From a virus, in the IMG/VR virus record IMGVR_UViG_3300020442_002635, positions 1 through 64,000 of that record: a stretch of DNA of 64,000 nt. One strand, given 5' to 3'. Positions 48,450 to 56,313 of this stretch are shown here, piece after piece. Position 1 is the stretch's first letter. Every line of letters starts with the position of its first letter. Position numbers and translations under genes: made by a program. The notes beneath the pieces are model-generated. The model saw only the letters and a program-made list of their open reading frames with translations. It was not told the origin of the DNA and ran no database searches.

Positions 48450-49731
48450 GTTCTAAAACCTCATGTAGAACTTTAATTGCATCATCCCACTTATTGTATT
48501 GAGATTGTTTGATGACTGTTACATTATCACCATACCATTCATACTTATCTGAAGCCCAGGTGATATAAGCAACAAGTGGTGGCATCACAATAACTCGTTT
48601 ACCCATTGCACCTGCAAGGTGTGCAGTTGCAGTACATGATGTGATGATTAGATCACTCTCTTCAAAAATATTGTAGGTATCAGTCCAATCATTGATGAGA
48701 TGAGTTATATCCCATACTGGAGCATTCTTTGGAAGATCACATTCTTCCATTTGAAGAGAGAACAATTGTCCATACTTATCCAGTTTGAGAATTTCTTCAA
48801 CTGGAATACTACGAAACTGATCATGTTCAAACTCTGGATTACCTTTCCATCGAACACAAATCTTCTTTCGACCTTTTGCAACTTCATTCATCTCAGGAAC
48901 TGGTTTTGCTTCCATCTTGAGATAAGGAAACTCTACACCTTCACAAGGATGATCTAGTTTCAAAAGATATGGAGCTGACATTGCAGGAACAAACTTATTC
49001 CACTTGGTTCTTACAATATCTTCAGTTAGATATACATTCTCATAACCACATGCTTCAAACAAAGATTTTGTTTTTGGTGTTGCAAAGATCTTAAGTGTAT
49101 TGCAATACTTCTTGAAATGGTTTGCATATCGAATGAAGATCATTTCATCACCCATACCACCTTCAAGATAGTATGCAATAGTATCTACTGTTTCACCATT
49201 CCAACGACTTTCTTCACCAATATTGTACTTCAGTTTCAACAACCATTCATGACCCCACACACGAAGATTGGCACCTGTACGAACATATTCATATCCTTTA
49301 TAAAAATCTTCTTCCATAAGAAACCACCCATAGTTAAATGAGGCTTGGGGAATCTTATCTGCAAGTGGTTTCAGGATACGAACACTCTCATCAAACTTTC
49401 CTTGTGCAGTCGTATACAAAGAAAGATCGATCTGAGTCATAGGATCTTCACGAACTTGTTTTGGAAGTGATTTGATTATTTTTTCTGCTTCAGGAGCACG
49501 ACGTAGATAATATAGACACTTTGCTCTGTTTACCTTAATTTGTGGAGATGGATTCTTAATGTTGTTAAGAACTACAAGTGCCTTGTCAAATTCTTTATCA
49601 TCATGATGAATCTTTGCAAGACTATTTGCAACCTCAGGATCATCTTCATGTTTCAGATATGCAATTGCAAGTCCTTTTGCTGCTTGAGGTTCTCCTTTCT
49701 CAATCAATTCAAGAATAAGTTGTCTAATCAT
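48436..49731 (-). CDS. TPR glycosyltransferase (GT9/GT41-like)
   Basis: 431 residues from ATG 49731; TTG 49737 would add two residues. Residues 1-160 are TPR-like helical pairs (QLILELIEKGEPQAAKGLAI, NSLAKIHHDDKEFDKALVVL, AQGKFDESVRILKPL). The C-terminal GT-B half has YYLEGGMGDEMIFIRYANHF, RWKGNPEFEHDQFRSIPVEE, DLIITSCTATAHLAGAMGKR. TPR plus GT-B is the layout of O-GlcNAc-transferase-like enzymes that glycosylate proteins and of some bacterial protein glycosyltransferases, which favours a protein substrate. Confidence 0.83.
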   Translation of the reverse strand: MIRQLILELIEKGEPQAAKGLAIAYLKHEDDPEVANSLAKIHHDDKEFDKALVVLNNIKNPSPQIKVNRAKCLYYLRRAPEAEKIIKSLPKQVREDPMTQIDLSLYTTAQGKFDESVRILKPLADKIPQASFNYGWFLMEEDFYKGYEYVRTGANLRVWGHEWLLKLKYNIGEESRWNGETVDTIAYYLEGGMGDEMIFIRYANHFKKYCNTLKIFATPKTKSLFEACGYENVYLTEDIVRTKWNKFVPAMSAPYLLKLDHPCEGVEFPYLKMEAKPVPEMNEVAKGRKKICVRWKGNPEFEHDQFRSIPVEEILKLDKYGQLFSLQMEECDLPKNAPVWDITHLINDWTDTYNIFEESDLIITSCTATAHLAGAMGKRVIVMPPLVAYITWASDKYEWYGDNVTVIKQSQYNKWDDAIKVLHEVLEREIS

Positions 49732-49733
49732 AA

Positions 49734-50312
49734 TCAATAAACTCTCTTTGTTCCTGCTTCCAATCCAATGTTTGGTCTCGTATCATATAACTTATCTTGA
49801 TACGGTCCATTTGCTTCCACATAATGCATGAAGATCTGATACTGTGTTGTTCCTTGGAATGGTTCTCTCCAATGAACAACTTTATCTCCTCTATAAACTA
49901 CAGCATCACCTTCACTTAGATTTGCATGGACTGCACGATTTTCATCTTGAAATGAAAGTGGCCATAGTGCATCATACTCTCCACCTAATGAGACAGAGAC
50001 AGAATGCTGACACTCTGGACGATCCTTATGAGGAAGTAGATCTGCTCCATTGAAGTAGATCCTTGCATATGTGTATGTTGGTAGCAATTTCTTTCCAACA
50101 CTCTCTTCTACCATAGGTAGACACATTAGCATCAACATATCAAATGCAGGATCTCCATAGATGCCAAGAGATTTTTCTACCTGATCATCACCTTTGTTTG
50201 GAACTTGATCATTCCTTCTCAAAAGTTCAAAGTAGTTTCTTAGATATTGAGCAAGATACTGTGGAATAAAACCTTGTCTTATATCAAATCCTTTCTGTTC
50301 GTATTGTGTCAT
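49734..50312 (-). CDS. 2-oxoglutarate/Fe(II)-dependent oxygenase
   Basis: 192 residues. Iron motif H-x-D in ADLLPHKDRPECQHSVSVSL, distal His in GDKVVHWREPFQG with its Arg; beta-core ARIYFNGADLL. Family with H-K-D-R-P-x-C seen in phage and bacterial 2OG oxygenases. Overlaps the P4H-like gene upstream by 29 bases. Confidence 0.85.
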   Translation of the reverse strand: MTQYEQKGFDIRQGFIPQYLAQYLRNYFELLRRNDQVPNKGDDQVEKSLGIYGDPAFDMLMLMCLPMVEESVGKKLLPTYTYARIYFNGADLLPHKDRPECQHSVSVSLGGEYDALWPLSFQDENRAVHANLSEGDAVVYRGDKVVHWREPFQGTTQYQIFMHYVEANGPYQDKLYDTRPNIGLEAGTKRVY

Positions 50313-50874
50313 AAAGTCGCTGCTCTGTCTCTAACCATGAAACCAATGTATATCTGAATCCATACTTAACTGGATGCACTTTATGTGCAAATTCATGAGA
50401 AGAAGGGAATGCTATCATCATACCTTTCTTTGGTCTGATAGTCAATCCTAAGTGAGTAAACTCAAGTTCTCCACCCATATAGTCATCATTGAGATAGTAA
50501 AGAATAGAAATATCTCTAGGAGCAATTCTCTTCCACTTACCATCCTCAAACTGTTCAGAATCATTGTGTTCTATATAGTGACCTCCAACAGGATAACCTA
50601 GAAACTGAACTGGTTCTATATTTTTAACTTTTGAATTATATTTCTTGTGCATGTATTGATCATAACAAGACATCACTGCTGAATTAAGATTCAACAGCAT
50701 TTCATGTGGGATAGGATACCACAAGGTTTTTCTTGTGGTATGTTCCACATCTTGGTCATCACTCGACCCAACAGTCGCATATGATGTTTCTTGATTTGTC
50801 AATTTCATCAATTCATGAATGTGATAATCAGGCACCACATTCGGTTGAATAATAATTTGATCAAAAGGATTCAT
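50284..50874 (-). CDS. prolyl-4-hydroxylase-type 2OG/Fe(II) oxygenase
   Basis: 196 residues. YPVGGHYIEHNDSEQF (iron H-x-D after the conserved Y-x-x-G-x-x-Y), ISILYYLNDDYMGGELEFTH (the P4H beta-core), MIAFPSSHEFAHKVHPVKYG (distal His), FRYTLVSWLE (2OG Arg). This is the canonical P4H/PHD-type order. First gene of operon B, 18 bases from a late promoter. Confidence 0.9.
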   Translation of the reverse strand: MNPFDQIIIQPNVVPDYHIHELMKLTNQETSYATVGSSDDQDVEHTTRKTLWYPIPHEMLLNLNSAVMSCYDQYMHKKYNSKVKNIEPVQFLGYPVGGHYIEHNDSEQFEDGKWKRIAPRDISILYYLNDDYMGGELEFTHLGLTIRPKKGMMIAFPSSHEFAHKVHPVKYGFRYTLVSWLETEQRLYDTIRTERI

Positions 50875-50891
50875 AATTTAGAAATTTTGAT

Positions 50892-50898
50892 TATTTAT
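50892..50898 (-). promoter_or_regulatory. late promoter of modification operon B (TATAAATA)
   Basis: Minus strand AGTATAAATAATCAAAATTT, then CTAAATT and ATG 50874. It overlaps the TAA stop of the upstream propeller gene; leader near-identical to 44676-44706. Confidence 0.85.
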
Positions 50899-52058
50899 AC
50901 TGGGACTTTAAAAATCATGTTTTGGTATGATAGAGACCCTCCACCCCTTGATATTTCTTTGCCAAAGGGACTAATAGTGCTCCATTGAGTTCCTGGAATT
51001 TGAACTGGTGATGACCTAGCAGGGAAAGCTGAATCAAGAGCAGTCCCCCATTTCCAAAGTGTCCCATCAGTTTTAACTCCAAAAGTGTGGTATCTACCAT
51101 TACCACCTACCTGAGCCCAACTTGTTCCTGGAATTTGTTTTGGTGATGAATAATTTATTCCGTGGTTATTGTGACCCAACTCGCCATTATCATTATTACC
51201 CCATGACCATAATGTTCCATCAGTTTGAGTAGCATAACCTCTGAGATAAGAACCACCCAGTTTATCCCATGATCCTGGAAGTTGAACGGGACTGCCGTTT
51301 GATCCAGTAGCACTATTAAGACCTAATCTTCCACCTACTCTATTTCCCCATACCCATAGGGTTCCATCAGTTTTCTTTGCCATTGCAGCTTCGCCAACGG
51401 TTTCTACTTGAGTGGTCCAATATGTTCCTGGTATTTGAATTGGTGATGAATGTTGAACACCCCCACCATTTCCACCTAGCTGATTGGAGCCGCCGGCACC
51501 CCATGCCCACAATGTTCCATCAGTCTTGGTTGCTAACATTGCATTCAAATTGCCATGTACTGATCTCCAATCTGTTCCTGGAATTTGTTTTGGCGATGAA
51601 TAATTTACTCTATCATTAACACCACACTCACCATTAGAATTATATCCCCACGTCCATAATGTTCCATCAGTTTTAAGGGCAGCTCCTCCATATTGGTGGG
51701 CAGTTACAGCTGTCCAATTTGTTCCTGGAACTTGAGTTGGTGATGAACGAGGTATTACATCATTTATGGGTATTTCTCCAGAGGAGGCTGAAGTATATCC
51801 CCATGACCATAATGTTCCATCACTTTTTACACCATGAGTATTAAGATAACCTGTAGAAATATCTACCCAAGTTCCTGGCATTTGTACTGGTGATGAACGA
51901 GGTGCTCTATCATTTATACCCAAATCGCCATAGGCATTATACCCCCATACCCACATTTGATAAGGACCATTCTGGTCAACATATGTCCAATACCCAGCAT
52001 TATCTTTATGGTAGGCGTCGTTTAAAAGCCAAACACCACTTGTTTCAGAGGAAATCAT
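50895..52058 (-). CDS. seven-bladed RCC1-type propeller fibre (anchor type C)
   Basis: 387 residues. Short anchor (MISSETSGVWLLNDAYHKDN, YWTYVDQ) and seven blades from QMWVWGYNAYGDLGIN to YQNMIFKVPV. It lies directly before modification operon B, as 44734-45873 lies before operon A. One blade starts GSPVQLPGSW instead of SSP. Confidence 0.85.
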   Translation of the reverse strand: MISSETSGVWLLNDAYHKDNAGYWTYVDQNGPYQMWVWGYNAYGDLGINDRAPRSSPVQMPGTWVDISTGYLNTHGVKSDGTLWSWGYTSASSGEIPINDVIPRSSPTQVPGTNWTAVTAHQYGGAALKTDGTLWTWGYNSNGECGVNDRVNYSSPKQIPGTDWRSVHGNLNAMLATKTDGTLWAWGAGGSNQLGGNGGGVQHSSPIQIPGTYWTTQVETVGEAAMAKKTDGTLWVWGNRVGGRLGLNSATGSNGSPVQLPGSWDKLGGSYLRGYATQTDGTLWSWGNNDNGELGHNNHGINYSSPKQIPGTSWAQVGGNGRYHTFGVKTDGTLWKWGTALDSAFPARSSPVQIPGTQWSTISPFGKEISRGGGSLSYQNMIFKVPV

Positions 52059-52068
52059 TTATTTACCC

Positions 52069-52770
52069 TCAGTCTAGATGTTCCCAGCGAATAGAAAGTG
52101 AAGGATCATAGTGTCCTACGATAACATCTCTATCATCAACACCAACACCAACACCACTTTCTTCTGTACCAATCTTTTCTGGTTTGGTGATTTCTGTCCA
52201 ACTAGCTAATGCATTGGCAAGACTAGAATCATCGAATGACAGACCTTCAAGTCTATCAGTGATTTTACCACGCAAACCAGCAATCTTTGCTTCAGTTGTT
52301 CTGAATGCTTCGTGATTGGTTACAATCTTGGTTGCCATTGCAAGTGTTGTCAACCCTCTTGCAGTTGCTTCTGTTGCAACAATACCAGCATCAGCACTAT
52401 TATCTGCAACATATGCCTTTGCTAGGTCATACTTATAAACGCCGGCAATAGTAGCAGTATCTCCATACTTACTAAATTGAGAACTACGAATTCCTTTCTC
52501 TTGCTCATATGCAAGATTGGTTCTACCCAATTTTAATGCATTAAATCCATCTTTAATAACTGCAATATATGCTGCCTCGGTGATTTCAAAGATGTAATTA
52601 TCATCATCAGCTGCTGCAGAATCATCAGCAGTTGCATATGTCAAACCATCAAATTCAAAGATGTTAGCAAGACCAGCTAGATTTGGATTAGTTGGACCTT
52701 CTACTGGTTTTTCAATTTCGACGGATTTTCCAGTCGAAGCATCGACCTTGTAAAACTTAAAGAACTTCAT
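52069..52770 (-). CDS. virion structural protein (233 aa)
   Basis: 233 residues, alpha-rich and acidic: MKFFKFYKVDASTGKSVEIE, then AYIAVIKDGFNALKLGRTNL, KYDLAKAYVADNSADAGIVA and a DPSLSIRWEHLD end. Resembles an uncharacterised cyanophage virion protein; a fibre-connecting role is inferred from position between two propeller genes. Two late promoters precede it. Confidence 0.65.
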   Translation of the reverse strand: MKFFKFYKVDASTGKSVEIEKPVEGPTNPNLAGLANIFEFDGLTYATADDSAAADDDNYIFEITEAAYIAVIKDGFNALKLGRTNLAYEQEKGIRSSQFSKYGDTATIAGVYKYDLAKAYVADNSADAGIVATEATARGLTTLAMATKIVTNHEAFRTTEAKIAGLRGKITDRLEGLSFDDSSLANALASWTEITKPEKIGTEESGVGVGVDDRDVIVGHYDPSLSIRWEHLD

Positions 52771-52791
52771 TGTTATTCCCGTGTTTATGAG

Positions 52792-52798
52792 TATTTAT
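52792..52798 (-). promoter_or_regulatory. late promoter (TATAAATA), proximal of two
   Basis: Minus strand CTTATAAATACTCAT, 21 bases before the ATG at 52770. Confidence 0.8.
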
Positions 52799-52808
52799 AA
52801 GTTATTAG

Positions 52809-52815
52809 TATTTAT
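52809..52815 (-). promoter_or_regulatory. late promoter, distal of two
   Basis: Minus strand TTCATAAATACTAATAAC, 17 bases upstream of the first and overlapping the stop of the 52812-53951 gene. A tandem pair as at 56299/56307. Confidence 0.72.
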
Positions 52816-53951
52816 GAAGATTTTAAATAAATGTAATTACTTTGTCTTCCCATAGGTTTCGCGACCCATCCTGCTCCCGTAACTTGAATTGGTGCAGAAC
52901 GTTGCACTTCATCACCATTAAGCAGCTGCCCATCAGAATTAGCACCCCACGCCCACAGTGTTCCATCAGTTTTTGTACAAAAACTGCTATATATACTCAT
53001 TTCTACATCAGAACTCCATTGTGTTCCTGGAAGTTGAGTTGGTGATGACCTGTTTTGATTATGACCAAGACCCAATTGACCTTGACCACCCTCTCCCCAT
53101 GCATAAAGGGTTCCATCAGTTTTGGTTGCCAAGAGTCCAGAGTAACTTCCACTAGAAACATGACTCCATTGTGTTCCTGGAAGTTGTGTTGGTGATGAAC
53201 GAGCAGTATTTATAATATTGTGACCTAAGCCTCCATCTCTATCAAATCCCCATGTCCATAATGTTCCATCAGTTTTTATACCTGCTCTATGCCAATAACT
53301 TGATGAAATCAAACTCCATGTTCCTGGAATTTGAACTGGTGATGAACGATTTACTCTATCATTTTGACCCAAATATCCATCAGTATTTTTGCCCCATGCC
53401 CATGCTGTTCCGTCAGTTTTTATTGCCATTACAGTATTAGCACCACCTGCTACACCATAAGACCACTGTGTTCCTGGAATTTGAGTTGGTGATGAACGAT
53501 CTACTTTATCATTTTGACCTAATGCACCTTGACTATTACCTCCCCACATCCATAATGTTCCATCACTTTTGACTGCACCATTTGTTGAATAACCAGCATG
53601 AATAAAATTACTCCACTGAGTTCCTGGAACTTGTTTTGGTGATGAATAAGGCACTGTATCATTATGACCAAGGTAAGTTGGTTCAGTATTAAAACCCCAT
53701 GTCCACAAGGTTCCATCAGTCTTTATACCTTTATTTGCCGTCGAACCCCCAGCAGCATTTAACCACTGTGTTCCTGGAACTTGAATTGGTGATGAACGAT
53801 CTACTTTATCATTTTGACCTAATTGGCCATTAGTATTTGCTCCAAGGAGATATAATTGAAAAGGACCTCCAGCCCCTCCACTATATGACCAATTACCTGC
53901 TAGATATTCGTCCCTTACGTCTTGTAAGTCCCATACACCTTTTTGTGTCAT
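52812..53951 (-). CDS. seven-bladed RCC1-type propeller fibre (anchor type C)
   Basis: 379 residues. Anchor MTQKGVWDLQDVRDEYLAGN and WSYSGGAGGPF, then seven blades from QLYLLGANTNGQLGQN to QSNYIYLKSS. The seventh blade is divergent (SAPIQVTGAGW). WDL-x-V/LYD in the anchor is shared with the 44734 protein, defining anchor type C. Strong RBS (AGGAGGA). Confidence 0.85.
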   Translation of the reverse strand: MTQKGVWDLQDVRDEYLAGNWSYSGGAGGPFQLYLLGANTNGQLGQNDKVDRSSPIQVPGTQWLNAAGGSTANKGIKTDGTLWTWGFNTEPTYLGHNDTVPYSSPKQVPGTQWSNFIHAGYSTNGAVKSDGTLWMWGGNSQGALGQNDKVDRSSPTQIPGTQWSYGVAGGANTVMAIKTDGTAWAWGKNTDGYLGQNDRVNRSSPVQIPGTWSLISSSYWHRAGIKTDGTLWTWGFDRDGGLGHNIINTARSSPTQLPGTQWSHVSSGSYSGLLATKTDGTLYAWGEGGQGQLGLGHNQNRSSPTQLPGTQWSSDVEMSIYSSFCTKTDGTLWAWGANSDGQLLNGDEVQRSAPIQVTGAGWVAKPMGRQSNYIYLKSS

Positions 53952-53967
53952 GATTCTATCCTCCTAA

Positions 53968-54888
53968 TCAGGCAGTTTTTGCAGATAGAATTGCTTCTAA
54001 TCTATCAGCTGCGTTTGCTTGTACCCTAACTTTATATCCACTTGGCAAGAACTTAGGTTGCTCAAGAATTTCAACAGTTGCATCAGCAGGAATTACCATC
54101 TCATATACAAAATATCCAACGATGGTATCACTTGAATCAGTCCATACAACAGTTGCTTTTACATCATTAGTTCCATCATCATTGGCAAGAAGAATACCTT
54201 GAAGAACAGTATCAGCAGCTGCTGTATACAAGTCAGTGTAAGTTGTTGCAGCAGTAATATCAGTACCAACACCAATGAATGCAGAACTTCCAGTTTGTGG
54301 TTCTAGTGAGATTGTTGCATGAAGATCACCAGTTGCACTTGCCTGAAGTTGTAGCGTTTCTCCAGTATTCAGAACCTTTGGTTGCTTCAGCATTTCAACT
54401 GAAGATCCTGCAGGAACTGGTACTGTATGTGCAATGGAATATGCTCCTGCATACATTTGACCACTAATATCTGCACTAGATGATCCATCAATATTAGTAA
54501 TATGAACTGAATGCACAACAACAGCATCAGTTGCAGTATATGCAGTAGCCATGGAAGTGGTTACAGGATATCCAATAGCACTTGAAATGCCAGTATTGAA
54601 CTGTCCTGATCCTCCACCACCTCCACCACCTCCTCCAGAGATGCTGATATCAACAGTAGTTCCAGTTACTGCAAAGGTATGTCCTGAACCAACAAAGTTG
54701 AGTGTTGTTAAAGGACCTGATGTAATTGAAGTTCCTGCAGAACTGATACCAAGATTAAATCCACCAGTTGCTGTAATGATACCAGCACTAGTAATATTAC
54801 ATCCAGTCAAATCCAAATTGTCGGATGCTGCTAGCTCCTGAATCTGGTTTGCAGAACTATTAAAGATTAAAGGGAAGCGGTTTGCCAT
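53968..54888 (-). CDS. virion protein with duplicated beta domain (306 aa)
   Basis: 306 residues. N-terminal fibre-type start (MANRFPLIFNSSANQIQELA, IITATGGF), a poly-Gly hinge (ISGGGGGGGGGSG), then two tandem beta domains of about 100 residues. Each contains a VPAGSSVEMLKQPKVLNTGE / IPADATVEILEQPKFLPSGY unit; this is an internal duplication. Structural; probable fibre or capsid decoration. Confidence 0.7.
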   Translation of the reverse strand: MANRFPLIFNSSANQIQELAASDNLDLTGCNITSAGIITATGGFNLGISSAGTSITSGPLTTLNFVGSGHTFAVTGTTVDISISGGGGGGGGGSGQFNTGISSAIGYPVTTSMATAYTATDAVVVHSVHITNIDGSSSADISGQMYAGAYSIAHTVPVPAGSSVEMLKQPKVLNTGETLQLQASATGDLHATISLEPQTGSSAFIGVGTDITAATTYTDLYTAAADTVLQGILLANDDGTNDVKATVVWTDSSDTIVGYFVYEMVIPADATVEILEQPKFLPSGYKVRVQANAADRLEAILSAKTA

Positions 54889-54911
54889 TGTTTTTTACCT
54901 TATGAATTTAT

Positions 54912-56270
54912 TTAGAAACTAGCGGTTCCAACACCGGAACGAAGAGATATTGTAAGACCTGTACCAACGATACTCAATACCACAGCACCTGTATCTCTAG
55001 TTGCAATTGTAAGAGATTTATTTGCTGGTTGGTTTGGTGCAGCATCGACCCATACTGATGTCGATCCTACTCCTACTGTTGGTTCATCATAATAGATGAA
55101 TGTTCTTCCTAGATCTACACTGAACCAAAGGTCTCCATTGTTAGGAGAAGTGGGAGAATCAGTACTGATGCTAACTCTTGCACCACCACCTGAGCCAGAT
55201 CCACCATTACTTGGTGAGGCATCGACCCATTGTGCATCTGTTCCATATCCAACGGTGTTTTCATCATAATAGATGAACGTTCTTGCATAATCAGGACTAT
55301 ACCAAAGATCACCAGAACTTGGTGAAGAGGGTGCTGCTGTGCTAATGCTGATAGAACCACTTCCACCACCACCAGTTATATGAAGAGTTCCAATTCCAGA
55401 GGAAATAGTGACAGTTGAAATTCCTGCTCCTCTAAAGTCAAGAATTGTTGCTCCTGCACCAATAAATCCACCTGCAGTTTGAAGTCCTACACCTGCTGCT
55501 GGCAATCCCTCAAGTGCAGATCCATCTCCAACAAATGCTGCTGCTGTTACAACTCCTGCAACATAGACATCATTACCAAATGTAGAGAATCCTGCAAGTG
55601 TAGAAAGACCAGTTACATTTAAACTGGTAAGATTATCTGCAGATAAATTAGTTACTTCAAGTGTGGTAATCGTTCCACTTGTACCAGTAATATTGGTGAT
55701 TGTACCACTTGTAGATTCAAGTGTGGTAATAGTTCCACTTGTACCAGTAATATTAGTGATTGTACCACTAGTACCAGTAATATTATCAGATGTTAGATTA
55801 TTAATAGTACCATCAGTCGATTGCAATGTGGCAATCGTACCAATACCACTAACGTCTAAATCTAAGGCTACAATATCGTCAAAGAAAAGATCATCTGCGT
55901 TAATGTCGCCGCTAATCCTTACGTCACCATAAACATAAAGTGCTGTTTGTCCTGTGCTTACAGGAGAACGAACTTCCAGTAAATATCCTGGCAAATTCGT
56001 TCCAACACCAACAGAACCACCTACACCTAGAGCGGTGAAAGTGGTTCCACTTAATCCAACTTTTAAATCTTTTGTTACTTCTACATCATCAGCAAAAGTA
56101 GAGATTCCAGAAGAATAGACGTATGTTACGCCAATTCCACCAGAAACATCAAGAGTTCTTGAAGGTATTGTAGATCCAATACCAACATTTTTTGTAGAGG
56201 CATCTGCTAGGATGAGGTTTTCATTAACCTCAAACCCATTCTTTACTATAAAATTTTTATTTACCCCCAT
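54912..56270 (-). CDS. tail fibre with internal minisatellite (452 aa)
   Basis: 452 residues. MGVNKNFIVKNGFEVNENLI is a common marine-phage fibre start, followed by VGIGSTIPSRTLDVSGGIGV. Residues about 145-205 are five-fold near-perfect repeats of ITGTSGTIT(T/N)-type units. After VAAAFVGDGSALEG there are two copies of a 45-residue DLWYSPDYARTFIYYDE...QWVDASP unit shared with 19562-20422, and the same C-terminal ISLRSGVGTASF. So this gene and 19562-20422 share both middle and end modules. Confidence 0.78.
   Translation of the reverse strand: MGVNKNFIVKNGFEVNENLILADASTKNVGIGSTIPSRTLDVSGGIGVTYVYSSGISTFADDVEVTKDLKVGLSGTTFTALGVGGSVGVGTNLPGYLLEVRSPVSTGQTALYVYGDVRISGDINADDLFFDDIVALDLDVSGIGTIATLQSTDGTINNLTSDNITGTSGTITNITGTSGTITTLESTSGTITNITGTSGTITTLEVTNLSADNLTSLNVTGLSTLAGFSTFGNDVYVAGVVTAAAFVGDGSALEGLPAAGVGLQTAGGFIGAGATILDFRGAGISTVTISSGIGTLHITGGGGSGSISISTAAPSSPSSGDLWYSPDYARTFIYYDENTVGYGTDAQWVDASPSNGGSGSGGGARVSISTDSPTSPNNGDLWFSVDLGRTFIYYDEPTVGVGSTSVWVDAAPNQPANKSLTIATRDTGAVVLSIVGTGLTISLRSGVGTASF
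55640..55830 (-). repeat. in-frame minisatellite in fibre gene
   Basis: A tandem array of 30-60-base units encoding ITGTSGTIT followed by TLEST, TNLT or NIT variants; plus-strand GTACCACTTGTACCAGTAAT recurs with few changes. Likely copy-number variable. Confidence 0.8.
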
Positions 56271-56298
56271 GGGTTCACTATCCCCCGTGTGTTTCTTC

Positions 56299-56305
56299 TA
56301 TTTAT
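56299..56305 (-). promoter_or_regulatory. late promoter, proximal of two
   Basis: Minus strand AGATAAATAGAAG, 28 bases before the ATG at 56270. Confidence 0.7.
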
Positions 56306-56306
56306 C

Positions 56307-56313
56307 TATTTAT
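56307..56313 (-). promoter_or_regulatory. late promoter (TATAAATA), distal of two
   Basis: Minus strand TTCTATAAATAGATAAATAG, overlapping the stop codon of the 56310-58979 gene; full consensus. Confidence 0.8.

Noticed and set aside
24970-53951. Diversity-generating retroelement acting on the propeller loops
   Set aside because: I found no reverse transcriptase, template repeat or adenine-biased variable repeat in the window.
24970-53951. Many plus-strand open frames starting MFLE(L/F)ELVMN across the propeller genes
   Set aside because: They are the antisense of the repeated SSPxQxPGT blade DNA, hence recur with the repeats.
54600-54640. Collagen-like (Gly-X-Y) domain
   Set aside because: It is a plain poly-Gly hinge; the only GPAGPA stretch (in 19562-20422) is too short to make a triple helix.
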